64,000 nucleotides of DNA from Butyricicoccus_A sp963620595 (lineage in GTDB: Bacteria; Bacillota; Clostridia; Oscillospirales; Butyricicoccaceae). Positions 27,260 through 35,699 of the stretch are shown in pieces. The notes under the pieces were generated by a model. The model saw only the letters and a program-made list of their open reading frames with translations. It did not search any database and had not been told where the DNA came from. The stretch covers positions 1 through 64,000 of the forward strand of contig CAVFAY010000004.1 in NCBI GenBank assembly GCA_963620595.1, written 5' to 3'. Position numbers and translations under genes: made by a program. The stretch's first letter is position 1. Every line of letters begins with the position of its first letter.

Positions 27260-28642
27260 ATGGCATTGCCTGCCGCATTTGAACAGCGTATGCAGCGATT
27301 GCTCGGAGAGGAGTATCCGGCATTTCGTGATGCCTTGGCGCGCCCGCAGGCGCGTGGACTGCGTGTCAGTCCGCTCAAAATCGCACCGGAGCAATTCGCC
27401 GCACAGGCACCGTTTGCCTTGACGCCGGTTCCGTGGGCACCGGAGGGATTTTTCTATCCGGATACACAGCGGCCGGGGCGGCATCCGTATTATGAAGCGG
27501 GCGTATATTACATTCAAGAGCCGTCTGCGATGGCAGTGGGAGCTTTGGCAGATGCCAAGCCGGGAGAGCGCGTCTTGGATTTATGCGCCGCACCGGGCGG
27601 CAAAACCACCCATCTGGCGGGACGGATGCGCGGCGAGGGATTGCTTGTGGCAAATGAGATTCATGCCGGACGCGCGGCGATCTTGGCGCAGAGCATTGAG
27701 CGCATGGGCGTACAAAACTGTATCGTGTGTAATGAGACACCGGAAAGACTGGCACAGAAATTTCCGGAATTTTTTGACTGCATTGTGGTTGATGCGCCGT
27801 GCTCCGGCGAGGGCATGTTCCGCAAGGATGACAATCCGGCACAGAGCGAATGGACGCCGGAGCTTCCGGCATTTTGTGCGGCGCGTCAGGCGGAAATTTT
27901 GGATCGCGCGGCAGAGATGCTGGCGGGCGGCGGCAGATTGATTTATTCCACATGCACGTTCGCACCGGAGGAGGACGAAGGCACCCTGTCACGGTTCTTG
28001 GAGCGGCATCCGGAATTCACGATGCAGCAGGTGCCGACACCGGAGAAGCTGAGTCCGGCACATCCGGAATGGGCAGAAAACGGCAATCCGGATACACGCT
28101 ATGCGTTCCGTCTGTGGCCGCACAAGCTGGACGGTGAAGGGCATTTCGCGGCGGTGCTGCACAAGAATACAGGCGACAGACGCGATGCGCCCGTGTTAAA
28201 AGAGAAATACAACAAAAAAGAGCAGGAGCAGCTTCGGGCAGTCGAGCAGATGATAGCCGAACTGATACATCGGCTGCCGGAGGGAAAGCTGGTGCTGCGC
28301 AAAGATAAGCTGTGGTTGCTGCCTGAGGCGTGCCAGCTGGATGTGTCCGGCTTGAAAGTCAAGCGCATGGGCGTAGAAATCGGCACGCTCAAAAAGAACC
28401 GATTGGAACCGGCTCATGCACTGGCTCATGCACTCGCGCCGGAGGATTTTTTACAGGTATGCAATCTCAGCGCGGCGGACGGCTCCGCCGAGGCCTATCT
28501 GCGCGGTGAGACCTTCCCGTATGACGGACAAAAGGGCTGGACAGCGGTGGCGGCGGATGGTTTTGTCATGGGCTGGGGCAAATGTGCGGGCGGCATCATG
28601 AAAAATCACTATCCCAAGGGACTGCGTTGGGTCGGAAAATAA
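27260..28642 (+). CDS. RsmF-like 16S rRNA m5C methyltransferase
   Basis: 460 residues. NOL1/NOP2/Sun domain with 'VLDLCAAPGGKTTHLAG' (SAM motif I), 'DAPCSGEGMFRKD' and 'LIYSTCTF' (the two catalytic Cys blocks). The C-terminal third is the RsmF-specific PUA-like region ('LALAHALAPEDFLQVCNLSAADGSAEAYLRGETF' and 'GWGKCAGGIMKNHYPKGLRW'). It methylates cytosines of 16S rRNA. AAAGGAGGAG precedes the ATG. Confidence 0.92.
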   Translation: MALPAAFEQRMQRLLGEEYPAFRDALARPQARGLRVSPLKIAPEQFAAQAPFALTPVPWAPEGFFYPDTQRPGRHPYYEAGVYYIQEPSAMAVGALADAKPGERVLDLCAAPGGKTTHLAGRMRGEGLLVANEIHAGRAAILAQSIERMGVQNCIVCNETPERLAQKFPEFFDCIVVDAPCSGEGMFRKDDNPAQSEWTPELPAFCAARQAEILDRAAEMLAGGGRLIYSTCTFAPEEDEGTLSRFLERHPEFTMQQVPTPEKLSPAHPEWAENGNPDTRYAFRLWPHKLDGEGHFAAVLHKNTGDRRDAPVLKEKYNKKEQEQLRAVEQMIAELIHRLPEGKLVLRKDKLWLLPEACQLDVSGLKVKRMGVEIGTLKKNRLEPAHALAHALAPEDFLQVCNLSAADGSAEAYLRGETFPYDGQKGWTAVAADGFVMGWGKCAGGIMKNHYPKGLRWVGK

Positions 28643-28663
28643 CAGAAAAGAGGACGAGATACG

Positions 28664-29080
28664 ATGAATTCATCTGCACAGGCATTTATTGAGCGCTTAC
28701 AGCGCGGAGACATTCGGTATATGGAAGATGCGCAGCCGGACGGCAGCCATTATGTAGCGGTGGAAGTCGCTGGCAAGAACGGCAAGCTGTTTAATATCGC
28801 CATGGTATTTTCGGCGGACGGCGCGGAATTTGGAATGCGCTGCTATAAACTGGGACAGGTGCCGACTGAGCGCGTGCGCCCGATGCTTAAGACACTCAAT
28901 CAGCTCAACGGAGATTTCGCATGGGTGCGCTTTTTCATAGACAGTGAGCAGGAGGTTGCCGCTGCGCTGGATGCGATTATCACACCGGCATCTGCACCGC
29001 GGGTATGCTGGGAAATGCTCGTTCGTATGTTCAGCGTGCTGGATGCGGCACAGGAGAAGATCAATGACGTACTCAAGTGA
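28664..29080 (+). CDS. YbjN-domain-like protein
   Basis: 138 residues. The fold-like pattern (helix, then 'HYVAVEVAGKNGKLFNIAMVFSADGAEFGMRCYKLGQVPTE', then 'LKTLNQLNGDFAWVRFFIDSEQEVAAALDAI') resembles YbjN/T3-chaperone-like proteins. Function unknown. Overlaps the next gene by 17 bp. Confidence 0.65.
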   Translation: MNSSAQAFIERLQRGDIRYMEDAQPDGSHYVAVEVAGKNGKLFNIAMVFSADGAEFGMRCYKLGQVPTERVRPMLKTLNQLNGDFAWVRFFIDSEQEVAAALDAIITPASAPRVCWEMLVRMFSVLDAAQEKINDVLK

Positions 29081-29375
29081 ACCGATAACGGCAGAAAATC
29101 AACAGTTTCATCCACTGCTGCATTTGCTCTATGTCGAGGAACCGGATTTTGGCTGCGAGGGCGTGCCGGAAACCGGCACCGTCTGCGGCAGCATCGTTGC
29201 GGAGGATGAAGCCGGACGCCGCACCATTCCCATCGAGGAACAGCTGCTGTTTGCCAGCCGATTGGATGACAACACATGGATTGGCACGGTACAGGGAAAA
29301 CTGATGCTGTTAGACGCAAAAAAACATCTGTCACCGCTCAATGAAGCGGAACAGATGTGGTGGAAAACGAAATGA
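29064..29375 (+). CDS. Conserved hypothetical protein, 103 residues
   Basis: The ATG behind AGGAGAAGATCA lies 17 bp inside the end of the YbjN-like gene, so translation is coupled. The protein is soluble and acidic with no signal ('LLYVEEPDFGCEGVPETGTVCGSIVAEDEAGRRTIPIEEQLLFASRLDDNTWIG'). A longer frame beginning at 28944 is an artefact of the overlap. No family is recognised. Confidence 0.7.
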   Translation: MTYSSEPITAENQQFHPLLHLLYVEEPDFGCEGVPETGTVCGSIVAEDEAGRRTIPIEEQLLFASRLDDNTWIGTVQGKLMLLDAKKHLSPLNEAEQMWWKTK

Positions 29376-29381
29376 TTGCAA

Positions 29382-29413
29382 AAGCCCGACTGCGTAAAAA
29401 GCAGTCGGGCTTG
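29382..29413. terminator. Bidirectional terminator
   Basis: AAGCCCGACTGC / GCAGTCGGGCTT stem with a 7-base loop between convergent genes. Confidence 0.85.
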
Positions 29414-29417
29414 CTTG

Positions 29418-30833
29418 TTATTCAGATGCTTGTTTTTTGCGCATCAGCACGGAAATGCCTGAGGCTGCCGCAATATATAAGAAGATTTGCGGCAGATACG
29501 CATAGCGCGGCTGTACCTCGAGGAGCAAAAAGACGCAGAAAAACGCCATCAGAGTCATGTAGGGGAAAATTGTATCAAACGTAACCGGTGAATCTTTTCG
29601 GCGCATGCCGGATCCGGCACCGAAGAGCGCGAGCAGCAGAGCAGAAAAGTATACAGTGCGATCCAGTTTGACAGCGTAATCATATACATTGACGCCGACC
29701 AGCCCGTGCCACATCACACCGGGCTGATTGATGAAATGAAGCGGGAACCCCAGTCCGGTATTGATCCAGAGCACCTTGATTTTCGCCAGCATGAGCGATA
29801 AAAAATCCGACGGAGAGCAGAAAATACGGTCATGAATGAGCTGCTTTTCTACAGTCAATGTCTGTGCGAGCACATCAGAGCTGGTATCTGGCAAATGATA
29901 TTTGCCGAACATCTCCATATCTGCCGTAGAATACATGCCGTTGGTGTCGTGGTTAAAGCCGCAGATAAACTTCCATTCCGGCCAGTTGTTAGCAAGTCCA
30001 TATTGATTGATGCCGGAGGCGGTAATTGCCCATGAAGCGGCTGCGTTGCAGAGAAGGTAAACGACAGCGGCAATGATGACACCCAACAACATTTGCTTGT
30101 TGTCACGCAGGGGACGGTGTGTGAGAAGCAGAAATAGTGCTGTACCGCACAATCCGGCAAGGATAACGATGCCTTCCGGACGCAAGAGATTGCCGATGGA
30201 CAGACATAGACCCGCCAGCAGGGCACGGCGAACGGAGAAGGCATGCGCGCCGCCGGTCAGAATGTAGACGGCGAGCAATAAAAAGAAGGCAGATACATGC
30301 TGGTTGCTCAGAACACAGGTCATAAGTGTCGGAAATAGCGTCACCAGATATAAGAGAGAGGCTGCCTGTGCGGCGCGTTCTTCGACAAAGCGGCGCGCGA
30401 TCAGATAGATCAAAACGTTTGTGCCGGACAACAGCACAACATTGACTAGCTTGATGGCAGCGATGCTGCCTGTCAGGCGTACGATCACAGCCTCCCACAA
30501 AACAAAAACGGTCTGATATGCCCAACGATAAAAATAACCGTGGTTTTGAAAGCTGAAATCTCCGACAGCCGCCTTTTGTGCAGCTTGATACAACATGGCA
30601 AAGTCTGACTCTACCGGTGTTTGGACGACAAAAACAGCGATTACATGCACGATGCAGCTTAACACAAATAAAACCGTCAAGAAGTGCGGGATTTTGCACC
30701 GATACGGGATAATAAGCGCCAGAGCAGCAAGAAAAATACCCAGACCGAATCCGCTGCTCACAGAGATCAGACCGAAAGCGATAATTACACAAAAAAAGAA
30801 CAGCTTACACAATGAAGTGCTAAAAGTTTTCAT
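29418..30833 (-). CDS. GT39/PMT-like membrane glycosyltransferase
   Basis: 471 residues from the ATG behind GAGGGGGGTACTGT. About eleven hydrophobic helices. An early acidic motif after helix 2 ('TPVESDFAMLYQAAQKAA') and 'NHGYFYRWAYQTVFVLWEAVIVRLTG' are typical of ArnT/GT39-type enzymes that use polyprenyl-phosphate sugars. It probably transfers a sugar outside the membrane to a wall polymer or protein. It forms an operon with the GtrA-like and GT2 genes upstream, which would supply and flip the donor. Confidence 0.8.
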   Translation of the reverse strand: MKTFSTSLCKLFFFCVIIAFGLISVSSGFGLGIFLAALALIIPYRCKIPHFLTVLFVLSCIVHVIAVFVVQTPVESDFAMLYQAAQKAAVGDFSFQNHGYFYRWAYQTVFVLWEAVIVRLTGSIAAIKLVNVVLLSGTNVLIYLIARRFVEERAAQAASLLYLVTLFPTLMTCVLSNQHVSAFFLLLAVYILTGGAHAFSVRRALLAGLCLSIGNLLRPEGIVILAGLCGTALFLLLTHRPLRDNKQMLLGVIIAAVVYLLCNAAASWAITASGINQYGLANNWPEWKFICGFNHDTNGMYSTADMEMFGKYHLPDTSSDVLAQTLTVEKQLIHDRIFCSPSDFLSLMLAKIKVLWINTGLGFPLHFINQPGVMWHGLVGVNVYDYAVKLDRTVYFSALLLALFGAGSGMRRKDSPVTFDTIFPYMTLMAFFCVFLLLEVQPRYAYLPQIFLYIAAASGISVLMRKKQASE

Positions 30834-30849
30834 ACAGTACCCCCCCTCG

Positions 30850-31281
30850 TTATTTGGCTTCTCGAAAGGCAAAAAAGCGCTGACCGATATAATTAAATCC
30901 GGTAAACAAAATCATACCCGTGAACATGGAGCAGTTGTCACGCAGGGAAACCGATGTGCCGGACAGCAGCCAGCCCACTGTTGGCTTGGCGATGCCGTAT
31001 GCGAGCAGATAGCACACCGCGATGTTCAGGGCAAAGCGCAGCGCGGTAGAACCAACGCCATCTTTGTTGCCGAAGGTAAAAGTCTTATTGAGAAAATAAC
31101 TCAAAATACTGGTTAAAATATAGTTTGCGGCAGAAGACATCCAATAGCTGCATCCGGCAAGATTATACAGACCGAACATAATCGCCATGCCGACAACGGT
31201 ATTGATAACACCAACAATGACGAATTTGATGAGCTTGGCGTCAAAAAACTGCGTGCGCAGAGTAGTAATTAGCTTATGCAA
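30850..31281 (-). CDS. GtrA family membrane protein
   Basis: 143 residues with four helices and the GtrA pattern ('FVIVGVINTVVGMAIMFGLYNLAG', 'YILTSILSYFLNKTFTFGNK', 'FTGFNYIGQRFFAFRE'). GtrA proteins are thought to flip polyprenyl-phosphate sugars made by an adjacent GT2 enzyme. It lies between the GT2 and GT39 genes, which fits donor synthesis, flipping and transfer. Confidence 0.9.
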   Translation of the reverse strand: MHKLITTLRTQFFDAKLIKFVIVGVINTVVGMAIMFGLYNLAGCSYWMSSAANYILTSILSYFLNKTFTFGNKDGVGSTALRFALNIAVCYLLAYGIAKPTVGWLLSGTSVSLRDNCSMFTGMILFTGFNYIGQRFFAFREAK

Positions 31282-31298
31282 AATGGTTTCACTTCCTA

Positions 31299-32276
31299 TT
31301 AGCCGCGGTAATGACGTTCATATGGTGACCATGTGCGTTCGCTGATGATATAGCGAGGACGGTGCTTGGACTCCATATAAATTTTTCCAATGTATTCGCC
31401 GATGACACCGAGAGAAATCAGCTGAATGCCGCCGACAAAGCAGACGATACAAGTCGTAGATGCCCAGCCAGCGACAGAGTGACCGAGCAGAGCCTGTACG
31501 ACTGCCCAAATGACACCGATAAAGCTGATGAAGCTCACAACAGCACCCAGCCCCGCAATCATGCGAATCGGCTTGACGGACAGGCTGGTGATGCCGTCAA
31601 AAGCGAGCGCGAGCATCTTGCGCAGTGGATAATGGCTTTCGCCCGCGATGCGTTCCGCGCGCTCATAGTAGACCTTTGCGCTTGGAAAACCGACGAGCGG
31701 CACCATGCCGCGCAGGAAAATATTGACCTCGTGAAAATCTGCAAAGCTCTCCAGCACGCGTGTGCTGATGAGACGGTAATCTGCATGGTTAAAGACAATC
31801 TCTGCACCCATGGCATTCATGACATGATAAAATCCTTCTGCGGTAAAGCGCTTGAAGAAGGTATCAGTCTTTCGCTTGGAGCGCACGCCGTAGACCACTT
31901 CAGCGCCCTTGAGGTACTCGTCCACCATGCGATCCATCGCGTTGATGTCGTCCTGTCCGTCGCAGTCAATGGAAATGGTAATGTCGCATTTGTCCTTTGC
32001 TTCCATCAGACCGGCGAGAACGGCGTTTTGGTGGCCGCGGTTGCGGCTCTGGCTGATACCGATATAATGCGGATCTTTGCGGGCAAACTCGCAGATGAGC
32101 TGCCACGTGCTGTCTTTGGAACCATCATTGACAAAGCAGATGCGGCTCTGGTCGCTGATTTTTCCGGTTGCTGCTAAATCATGAATTTTCTGCAAAAACA
32201 GAGGAGCGGTGACCGGCAAAACGGCTTCTTCGTTATAACAGGGAATCACAATCCATAATAACGGTTTATTTTCCAT
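31299..32276 (-). CDS. GT2 polyprenyl-phosphate glycosyltransferase (GtrB/YkoT-like)
   Basis: 325 residues from the ATG behind GTGAGGCATTTT; an upstream in-frame ATG has no site. GT-A domain: 'WIVIPCYNEEAVLP', 'RICFVNDGSKDSTW', 'GHQNAVLAGL', 'ISIDCDGQDD'. Two C-terminal helices ('AGLGAVVSFISFIGVIWAVVQALL' and 'TTCIVCFVGGIQLISLGVIGEYIG') anchor it. It makes polyprenyl-phosphate glucose-type donors. First gene of a three-gene operon. Confidence 0.9.
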   Translation of the reverse strand: MENKPLLWIVIPCYNEEAVLPVTAPLFLQKIHDLAATGKISDQSRICFVNDGSKDSTWQLICEFARKDPHYIGISQSRNRGHQNAVLAGLMEAKDKCDITISIDCDGQDDINAMDRMVDEYLKGAEVVYGVRSKRKTDTFFKRFTAEGFYHVMNAMGAEIVFNHADYRLISTRVLESFADFHEVNIFLRGMVPLVGFPSAKVYYERAERIAGESHYPLRKMLALAFDGITSLSVKPIRMIAGLGAVVSFISFIGVIWAVVQALLGHSVAGWASTTCIVCFVGGIQLISLGVIGEYIGKIYMESKHRPRYIISERTWSPYERHYRG

Positions 32277-32371
32277 AAAATGCCTCACGATCTTTTCCAT
32301 ATCAAGATAAAAATGAACTGTCTTTTAGTATAACATAGGCGTATCCAGCTGACAACGAGCAGGATGCACAC

Positions 32372-32402
32372 AAAAAACAGGATGCAGAGCACTGCATCCT
32401 GT
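32372..32402 (-). terminator. Terminator of the diacylglycerol kinase gene
   Basis: ACAGGATGCAG / CTGCATCCTGT stem followed on the minus strand by TTTTTTG. Confidence 0.85.
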
Positions 32403-32411
32403 CAGGCTTTG

Positions 32412-33344
32412 TTAGGAATCCGATTTATTGTCCGGTAAATCCAGATTAAATGTCACAGCTCCCGGAACAATTTCTGCCTGAGAATAGGTAAAGCTGCCGC
32501 CGGATTCGCCGTCCAGCGTCCACGGAAGCGGAATATCGGATTGCACAGTTACGGACTTGGCACGGCGGAAGAAGATATACTTGCAGTCTGCGAGCTTTTG
32601 CGACATCAGACTGGCGACAATTTCATTTAATTCCAGCAGATTTTCCGGCATGTGAATGAGAATGACCTCGAATAAGCCGTCATCCAACTGGACGCCTGTG
32701 CGCGTGATATTCAAAATACCGCCGATAGAGGTTGAATTGGACAACTGACCGTAAATGAACTTGCCCTCGATCTCTTCTTCATCGCAGCGCACCTTGAGCG
32801 CATAGCTCTTGATAGACGTCAGGGATTTTGCGCCTTCCAGTAAATAAGCAGTGTGACCCAGTGCATTTTTCAGCGGCTGAGGTGTCTCATACGATACTTC
32901 GGTAAACAGACCGAACGCAGCGACGTAGGTGAAATATCTGCCGTTAAATTTACCGATGTCACAGCAGAATGGCTTGCCGGTGCAGAACTGTTCGGCAGCT
33001 TTCTCCATCACGCTGCTGATGCCAAGCGTGTTGGCAAAATCGTTGGTGGAGCCGCCTGGAATGTATCCGAGCCGCGGACGCTTGTCCGCAGGACACATCA
33101 TCAGTCCGGTGACGACCTCATTGAGTGTGCCATCACCGCCGACACAAACCAGCGCATCATATTGTGTGGCGTACTCTGCGACATAGTTGCAGGCATCGCC
33201 TTTTGCCTGTGTCGGAAACACCGTCACATGGTAATTGTGCGTAAAAAAGTAATTAGTAAGCGGAAACAGATTGTCCCGCGCCTGATTTTTGCCTGCTGTC
33301 GGATTAATGACAAGCATCAGGCTTTGCTTTTTTTCTGTGAGCAT
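32412..33344 (-). CDS. Diacylglycerol kinase family lipid kinase (DagK/YegS-like)
   Basis: 310 residues behind AGAGGAGGCATCGCA. 'LVINPTAGKNQARDN' and 'YDALVCVGGDGTLNEVVTGLM' are the nucleotide-binding motifs; 'RLGYIPGGSTNDFANTLG' follows, and the C-terminal beta domain ends with 'LPWTLDGESGGSFTYSQAEIVPGAVTFNL'. It phosphorylates diacylglycerol (or a related lipid) so that lipid from wall-polymer synthesis is recycled. It is the last chromosomal gene before the tRNA locus. Confidence 0.92.
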   Translation of the reverse strand: MLTEKKQSLMLVINPTAGKNQARDNLFPLTNYFFTHNYHVTVFPTQAKGDACNYVAEYATQYDALVCVGGDGTLNEVVTGLMMCPADKRPRLGYIPGGSTNDFANTLGISSVMEKAAEQFCTGKPFCCDIGKFNGRYFTYVAAFGLFTEVSYETPQPLKNALGHTAYLLEGAKSLTSIKSYALKVRCDEEEIEGKFIYGQLSNSTSIGGILNITRTGVQLDDGLFEVILIHMPENLLELNEIVASLMSQKLADCKYIFFRRAKSVTVQSDIPLPWTLDGESGGSFTYSQAEIVPGAVTFNLDLPDNKSDS

Positions 33345-33515
33345 TGCGATGCCTCCTCTGGCGTATATGACGGCTGCCCCGTCACAGTTTGGTTCACCAC
33401 ATTATAATAATGCTTTTTCTGCTGTAATGCAATGCTATCTTGCAAACATGCCTTAAACAAACTGGATAAAAAATAGGGGCTGTGTGGGAAAATGATGCAA
33501 AATCACAACGCTGAC

Positions 33516-33544
33516 TTGCAATTGGGCGGTATATCATATATACT
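33516..33544 (+). promoter_or_regulatory. Promoter of the tRNA-Arg locus
   Basis: TTGCAA, 17-base spacer, TATACT, ending 28 bp before the broken tRNA. It probably once drove the resident tRNA-Arg and may now read into the downstream copy. Confidence 0.6.
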
Positions 33545-33572
33545 ATATACTGCGTTTAGCATGAATATGCAC

Positions 33573-33668
33573 GTCTCTGTAGCTCAGCTGGATAGAGCGG
33601 CCGCCTCCTAAGAAAAAAGGTCATCGTGAGTCCGCTGAGGTTTTGGAAATTTGTCGGGAGTTCGAATC
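33573..33668 (+). pseudogene. tRNA-Arg(CCT) 5' half, interrupted after the anticodon loop
   Basis: Positions 33573-33612 are a normal acceptor 5' strand, D arm and anticodon 5' stem plus loop (CTCCTAA) and one stem base. From 33613 the 3' anticodon strand is replaced by AAAAAAGGTC and unrelated bases. A T-arm-like piece (GTCGGGAGTTCGAATC) appears 40 bases later at 33653-33668, but the acceptor 3' strand is missing. The break is exactly next to CTAAG. From 33669 to 33864 no gene is visible; short inverted repeats (ATCGG/CCGAT at 33667-33678) and GC-rich fragments only. Confidence 0.75.
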
Positions 33669-33864
33669 GGTTCCGATTTTCTCCTCCGACGCGACATCAG
33701 AAAGCAGCTTCCGCTAAAACAGGTGGACGACGGGATGTCGAAAATCTGCTAATAAAAGGGCCGAAAAACGACCCGAATTCCATTAGAAGAACCGGCCCTC
33801 GGATCGTTCTTAATACAGGCTGAAGCTCCGGAAAGCCCGGAAATAAGCCATTTCTCAACTAAAT

Positions 33865-33941
33865 GTCTCTGTAGCTCAGCAGGATAGAGCGTTCGCCTCC
33901 TAAGCGAAAGGTCGTGCGTTCGAATCGCATCAGGGACACCA
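33865..33941 (+). tRNA. tRNA-Arg (anticodon CCT)
   Basis: 77 bases including an encoded CCA. Acceptor GTCTCTG pairs with CAGGGAC (one T-G pair), D stem GCTC/GAGC, anticodon stem TTCGC/GCGAA around loop CTCCTAA (anticodon CCT, reads AGG), T stem GTGCG/CGCAT around TTCGAAT. Its anticodon and T stems differ from those of the broken copy upstream, so it is not a simple duplicate. It may be supplied by the mobile element to replace the copy that integration destroyed. Confidence 0.93.
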
Positions 33942-33949
33942 CAAATTCC

Positions 33950-33988
33950 CGGCAGCGGTTTGCTTTGTCAAGCCTCTGCCGTTTTTTT
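33950..33988 (+). terminator. Terminator after tRNA-Arg
   Basis: CGGCAG.GG / CC.CTGCCG stem, 14-base loop, seven T. Confidence 0.8.
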
Positions 33989-34009
33989 GTATTCGCAGCC
34001 CGGGCGCTT

Positions 34010-34281
34010 CTAAGCGTGCCCGAGATTTTTAGATGGTTCGCTAACCGGAGGGGTCGATTTTCTAAGATTCGATTTTTGAGGGATTTTCCCGGCGCAGCGA
34101 TGCTCCCCTCTTCTAAGCAGGACTTTTACTCTATTGTCTCTGCGTGCAGGATGCCACGGACACTGACCGACAGCTATCGACAGCCATCGGTACGAAATGC
34201 ACCGAAGCCGAAGGAACCGAAAATACCGACAGCCCTGTTGTTTCTAAGAAATCCGCCGTTTTCTTAGACGGATCGACTAAG
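34010..34281. repeat. Cluster of CTAAG/CTTAG copies at the element edge
   Basis: CTAAG at 34010, 34062, 34113, 34244 and 34277 and CTTAG at 34263, four of them inside short stem-loops (for example CGCTTCTAAGCG). The same pentamer ends the anticodon loop of both tRNA copies. The region also has CGACAGC three times (34168, 34178, 34227). No gene is supported from 33942 to 34461; frames there look random. An attachment-site or integrase-binding function is inferred. Confidence 0.5.
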
Positions 34282-34360
34282 GCGGCAGGGCCGAAAACGC
34301 TAATCTTTGAAGTTTGAGCATCAGCCCCTTAAAGCATAAGCCCCTGTTAGATATTACATA

Positions 34361-34412
34361 GCCCATTCATGTATCTGCCCCCCTTTCGGGCGGTATGTGG
34401 ATGGGCTTTTTT
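34361..34412 (+). terminator. Leader terminator/attenuator before the first element gene
   Basis: GCCCAT...ATGGGC outer stem, inner TGCCC/GGGCG pairing, then TTTTTT. It stands 50 bp before the first element gene and directly after an ACATAG box (34356-34361). It insulates the element from tRNA transcription or attenuates its own genes. Confidence 0.7.
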
Positions 34413-34461
34413 GCGTTCAAAAACGGGCGCAGAAATCATCTATCTACAAGGAGGATACGCA

Positions 34462-35505
34462 ATGATGGATTTCAAGGAATTCACGCAAAGGGCTGAGCAG
34501 GACATCCGCGCAGCACTGAAAGACTCCTCTCCGGGAACCCGGGTGGACGTCAATCAGGTGGAAAAGCTGCAGGGAGAATCCTACACAGCCGTCACTCTGG
34601 TGCCGGAGGCCACCAACATGGGGATGAATCTGAATCTCAATCAGCTCTATGACAGGATGCAGCGAGGTGACAGCTATGAGCATGTCATCCGCGGTGCCCT
34701 GGATCAGGCCAGGGAGCAGCTGGAGCACATGCCCCGCTTCAATGTGGCAGAGCTCAGCTCCTATGAAACTGCAAAGGAGCTGCTGTTCGTGGATGTGGTC
34801 GGAACCAAGGTCAATGCAGAGCTGCTCGCCAAGGTTCCCCATACGGATATGGAGGACCTCTCCATGGTCTATCGCATGCAGCTGGAGCAGCTGTCCGACG
34901 GCGCGGCAACAGTGCTGATCACCAATGATCTGATGGAGCGCATGGGCGTTACGAGGGAGCAGCTCCATGCAGATGCCCTGGCCAACTCCGAACGAATTCG
35001 CCCGGTCAGCATGAGAACCATGGCGGAGGTGCTCTCCGACATGATGGGTATTCCGCCGGAGGTCATTCCAACAGAAACGTCCGGTCCGCAGCTCTATGTG
35101 GTCAGCAATGAGCTCAGCTCCCACGGCGCTGCTGCAGCCTTCTATCCGGATTTCATGGATCAGGCCGCAAAGGAAATCGGCAAAAACTTCTTCATTCTCC
35201 CAAGCTCCGTGCATGAGGTGCTCTTCGTGCCGGATGACGGGAATCTGAATGTGGATGATCTGAGGAGTATGGTCACCAGCATCAATGCCATGGAGGTCGC
35301 TCCGGCAGATCGCCTGACTGACAGCGTGTATCACTATGACGCTGCAGAGAGGGTCTTCGAGCTCGGTGAGAGCTGGGAGACTCGTGCTGCAGAGCGCGAG
35401 AATGATCGTGGCTCCGTACTGGATGCCCTGAAGGAAAAGCAGGAAGCACTGGGAGACCGCCCGAAGGCAGCTCCCCACAAATCAAAGTCTGAGCCTGAGC
35501 TCTGA
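34462..35505 (+). CDS. DUF5688-type conjugative element protein
   Basis: 347 residues from the ATG behind AAGGAGGATACGC. Soluble, with no signal. Visible segments: 'GTRVDVNQVEKLQGESYTAVTLVPE', 'ATVLITNDLMERMGVTREQLHADALANSERI', 'LYVVSNELSSHGAAAAFYPDFM', 'FFILPSSVHEVLFVPDDG'. This matches the DUF5688 family, found almost only in gut Firmicutes conjugative elements, where it is often the first gene of the module. Function unknown. The C terminus is a charged, probably disordered tail. Confidence 0.8.
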   Translation: MMDFKEFTQRAEQDIRAALKDSSPGTRVDVNQVEKLQGESYTAVTLVPEATNMGMNLNLNQLYDRMQRGDSYEHVIRGALDQAREQLEHMPRFNVAELSSYETAKELLFVDVVGTKVNAELLAKVPHTDMEDLSMVYRMQLEQLSDGAATVLITNDLMERMGVTREQLHADALANSERIRPVSMRTMAEVLSDMMGIPPEVIPTETSGPQLYVVSNELSSHGAAAAFYPDFMDQAAKEIGKNFFILPSSVHEVLFVPDDGNLNVDDLRSMVTSINAMEVAPADRLTDSVYHYDAAERVFELGESWETRAAERENDRGSVLDALKEKQEALGDRPKAAPHKSKSEPEL

Positions 35506-35522
35506 GGGAAGGAGAATTCACT

Positions 35523-35699
35523 ATGACATTGTTTACAGAAGGCCGTCTGCAGGCCTATAAGCGCATGATGCAGGATACAGGACGAAGCCATCGCCGTGAA
35601 AAGCCGGAATCCGATGCCGGTAAGGTATTTGCCGCAAAGAAGCCGGTGAAGAACACCTCCGGAAAGAGCGGTGAGCGCCATGGCTGTGTTTCGGGTTGA
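35523..35699 (+). CDS. Small basic protein, 58 residues
   Basis: ATG behind GAAGGAGAATTCACT. The protein is basic (many Lys/Arg: 'RLQAYKRMMQDTGRSHRREKPE', 'KKPVKNTSGKSGERHG'). It overlaps the start of the RepA-like gene by 20 bp and lies 17 bp after the DUF5688 gene, so it belongs to the operon. No family is recognised; nucleic-acid binding is possible from charge alone. Confidence 0.6.
   Translation: MTLFTEGRLQAYKRMMQDTGRSHRREKPESDAGKVFAAKKPVKNTSGKSGERHGCVSG

Noticed and set aside
33626..33823. 65-codon frame between the two tRNA copies
   Set aside because: No ribosome site and no recognisable pattern; it runs through inverted repeats and tRNA remnants.
33573..33864. Group I intron in the tRNA-Arg anticodon loop
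   Set aside because: Introns at this site are known in some bacteria, but no 3' exon matching the 5' half follows and the spacing and core elements do not fit.
33914..34267. 117-codon frame across the CTAAG region
   Set aside because: No ribosome site, starts within the tRNA, and composition is random; the region looks like sites rather than a gene.
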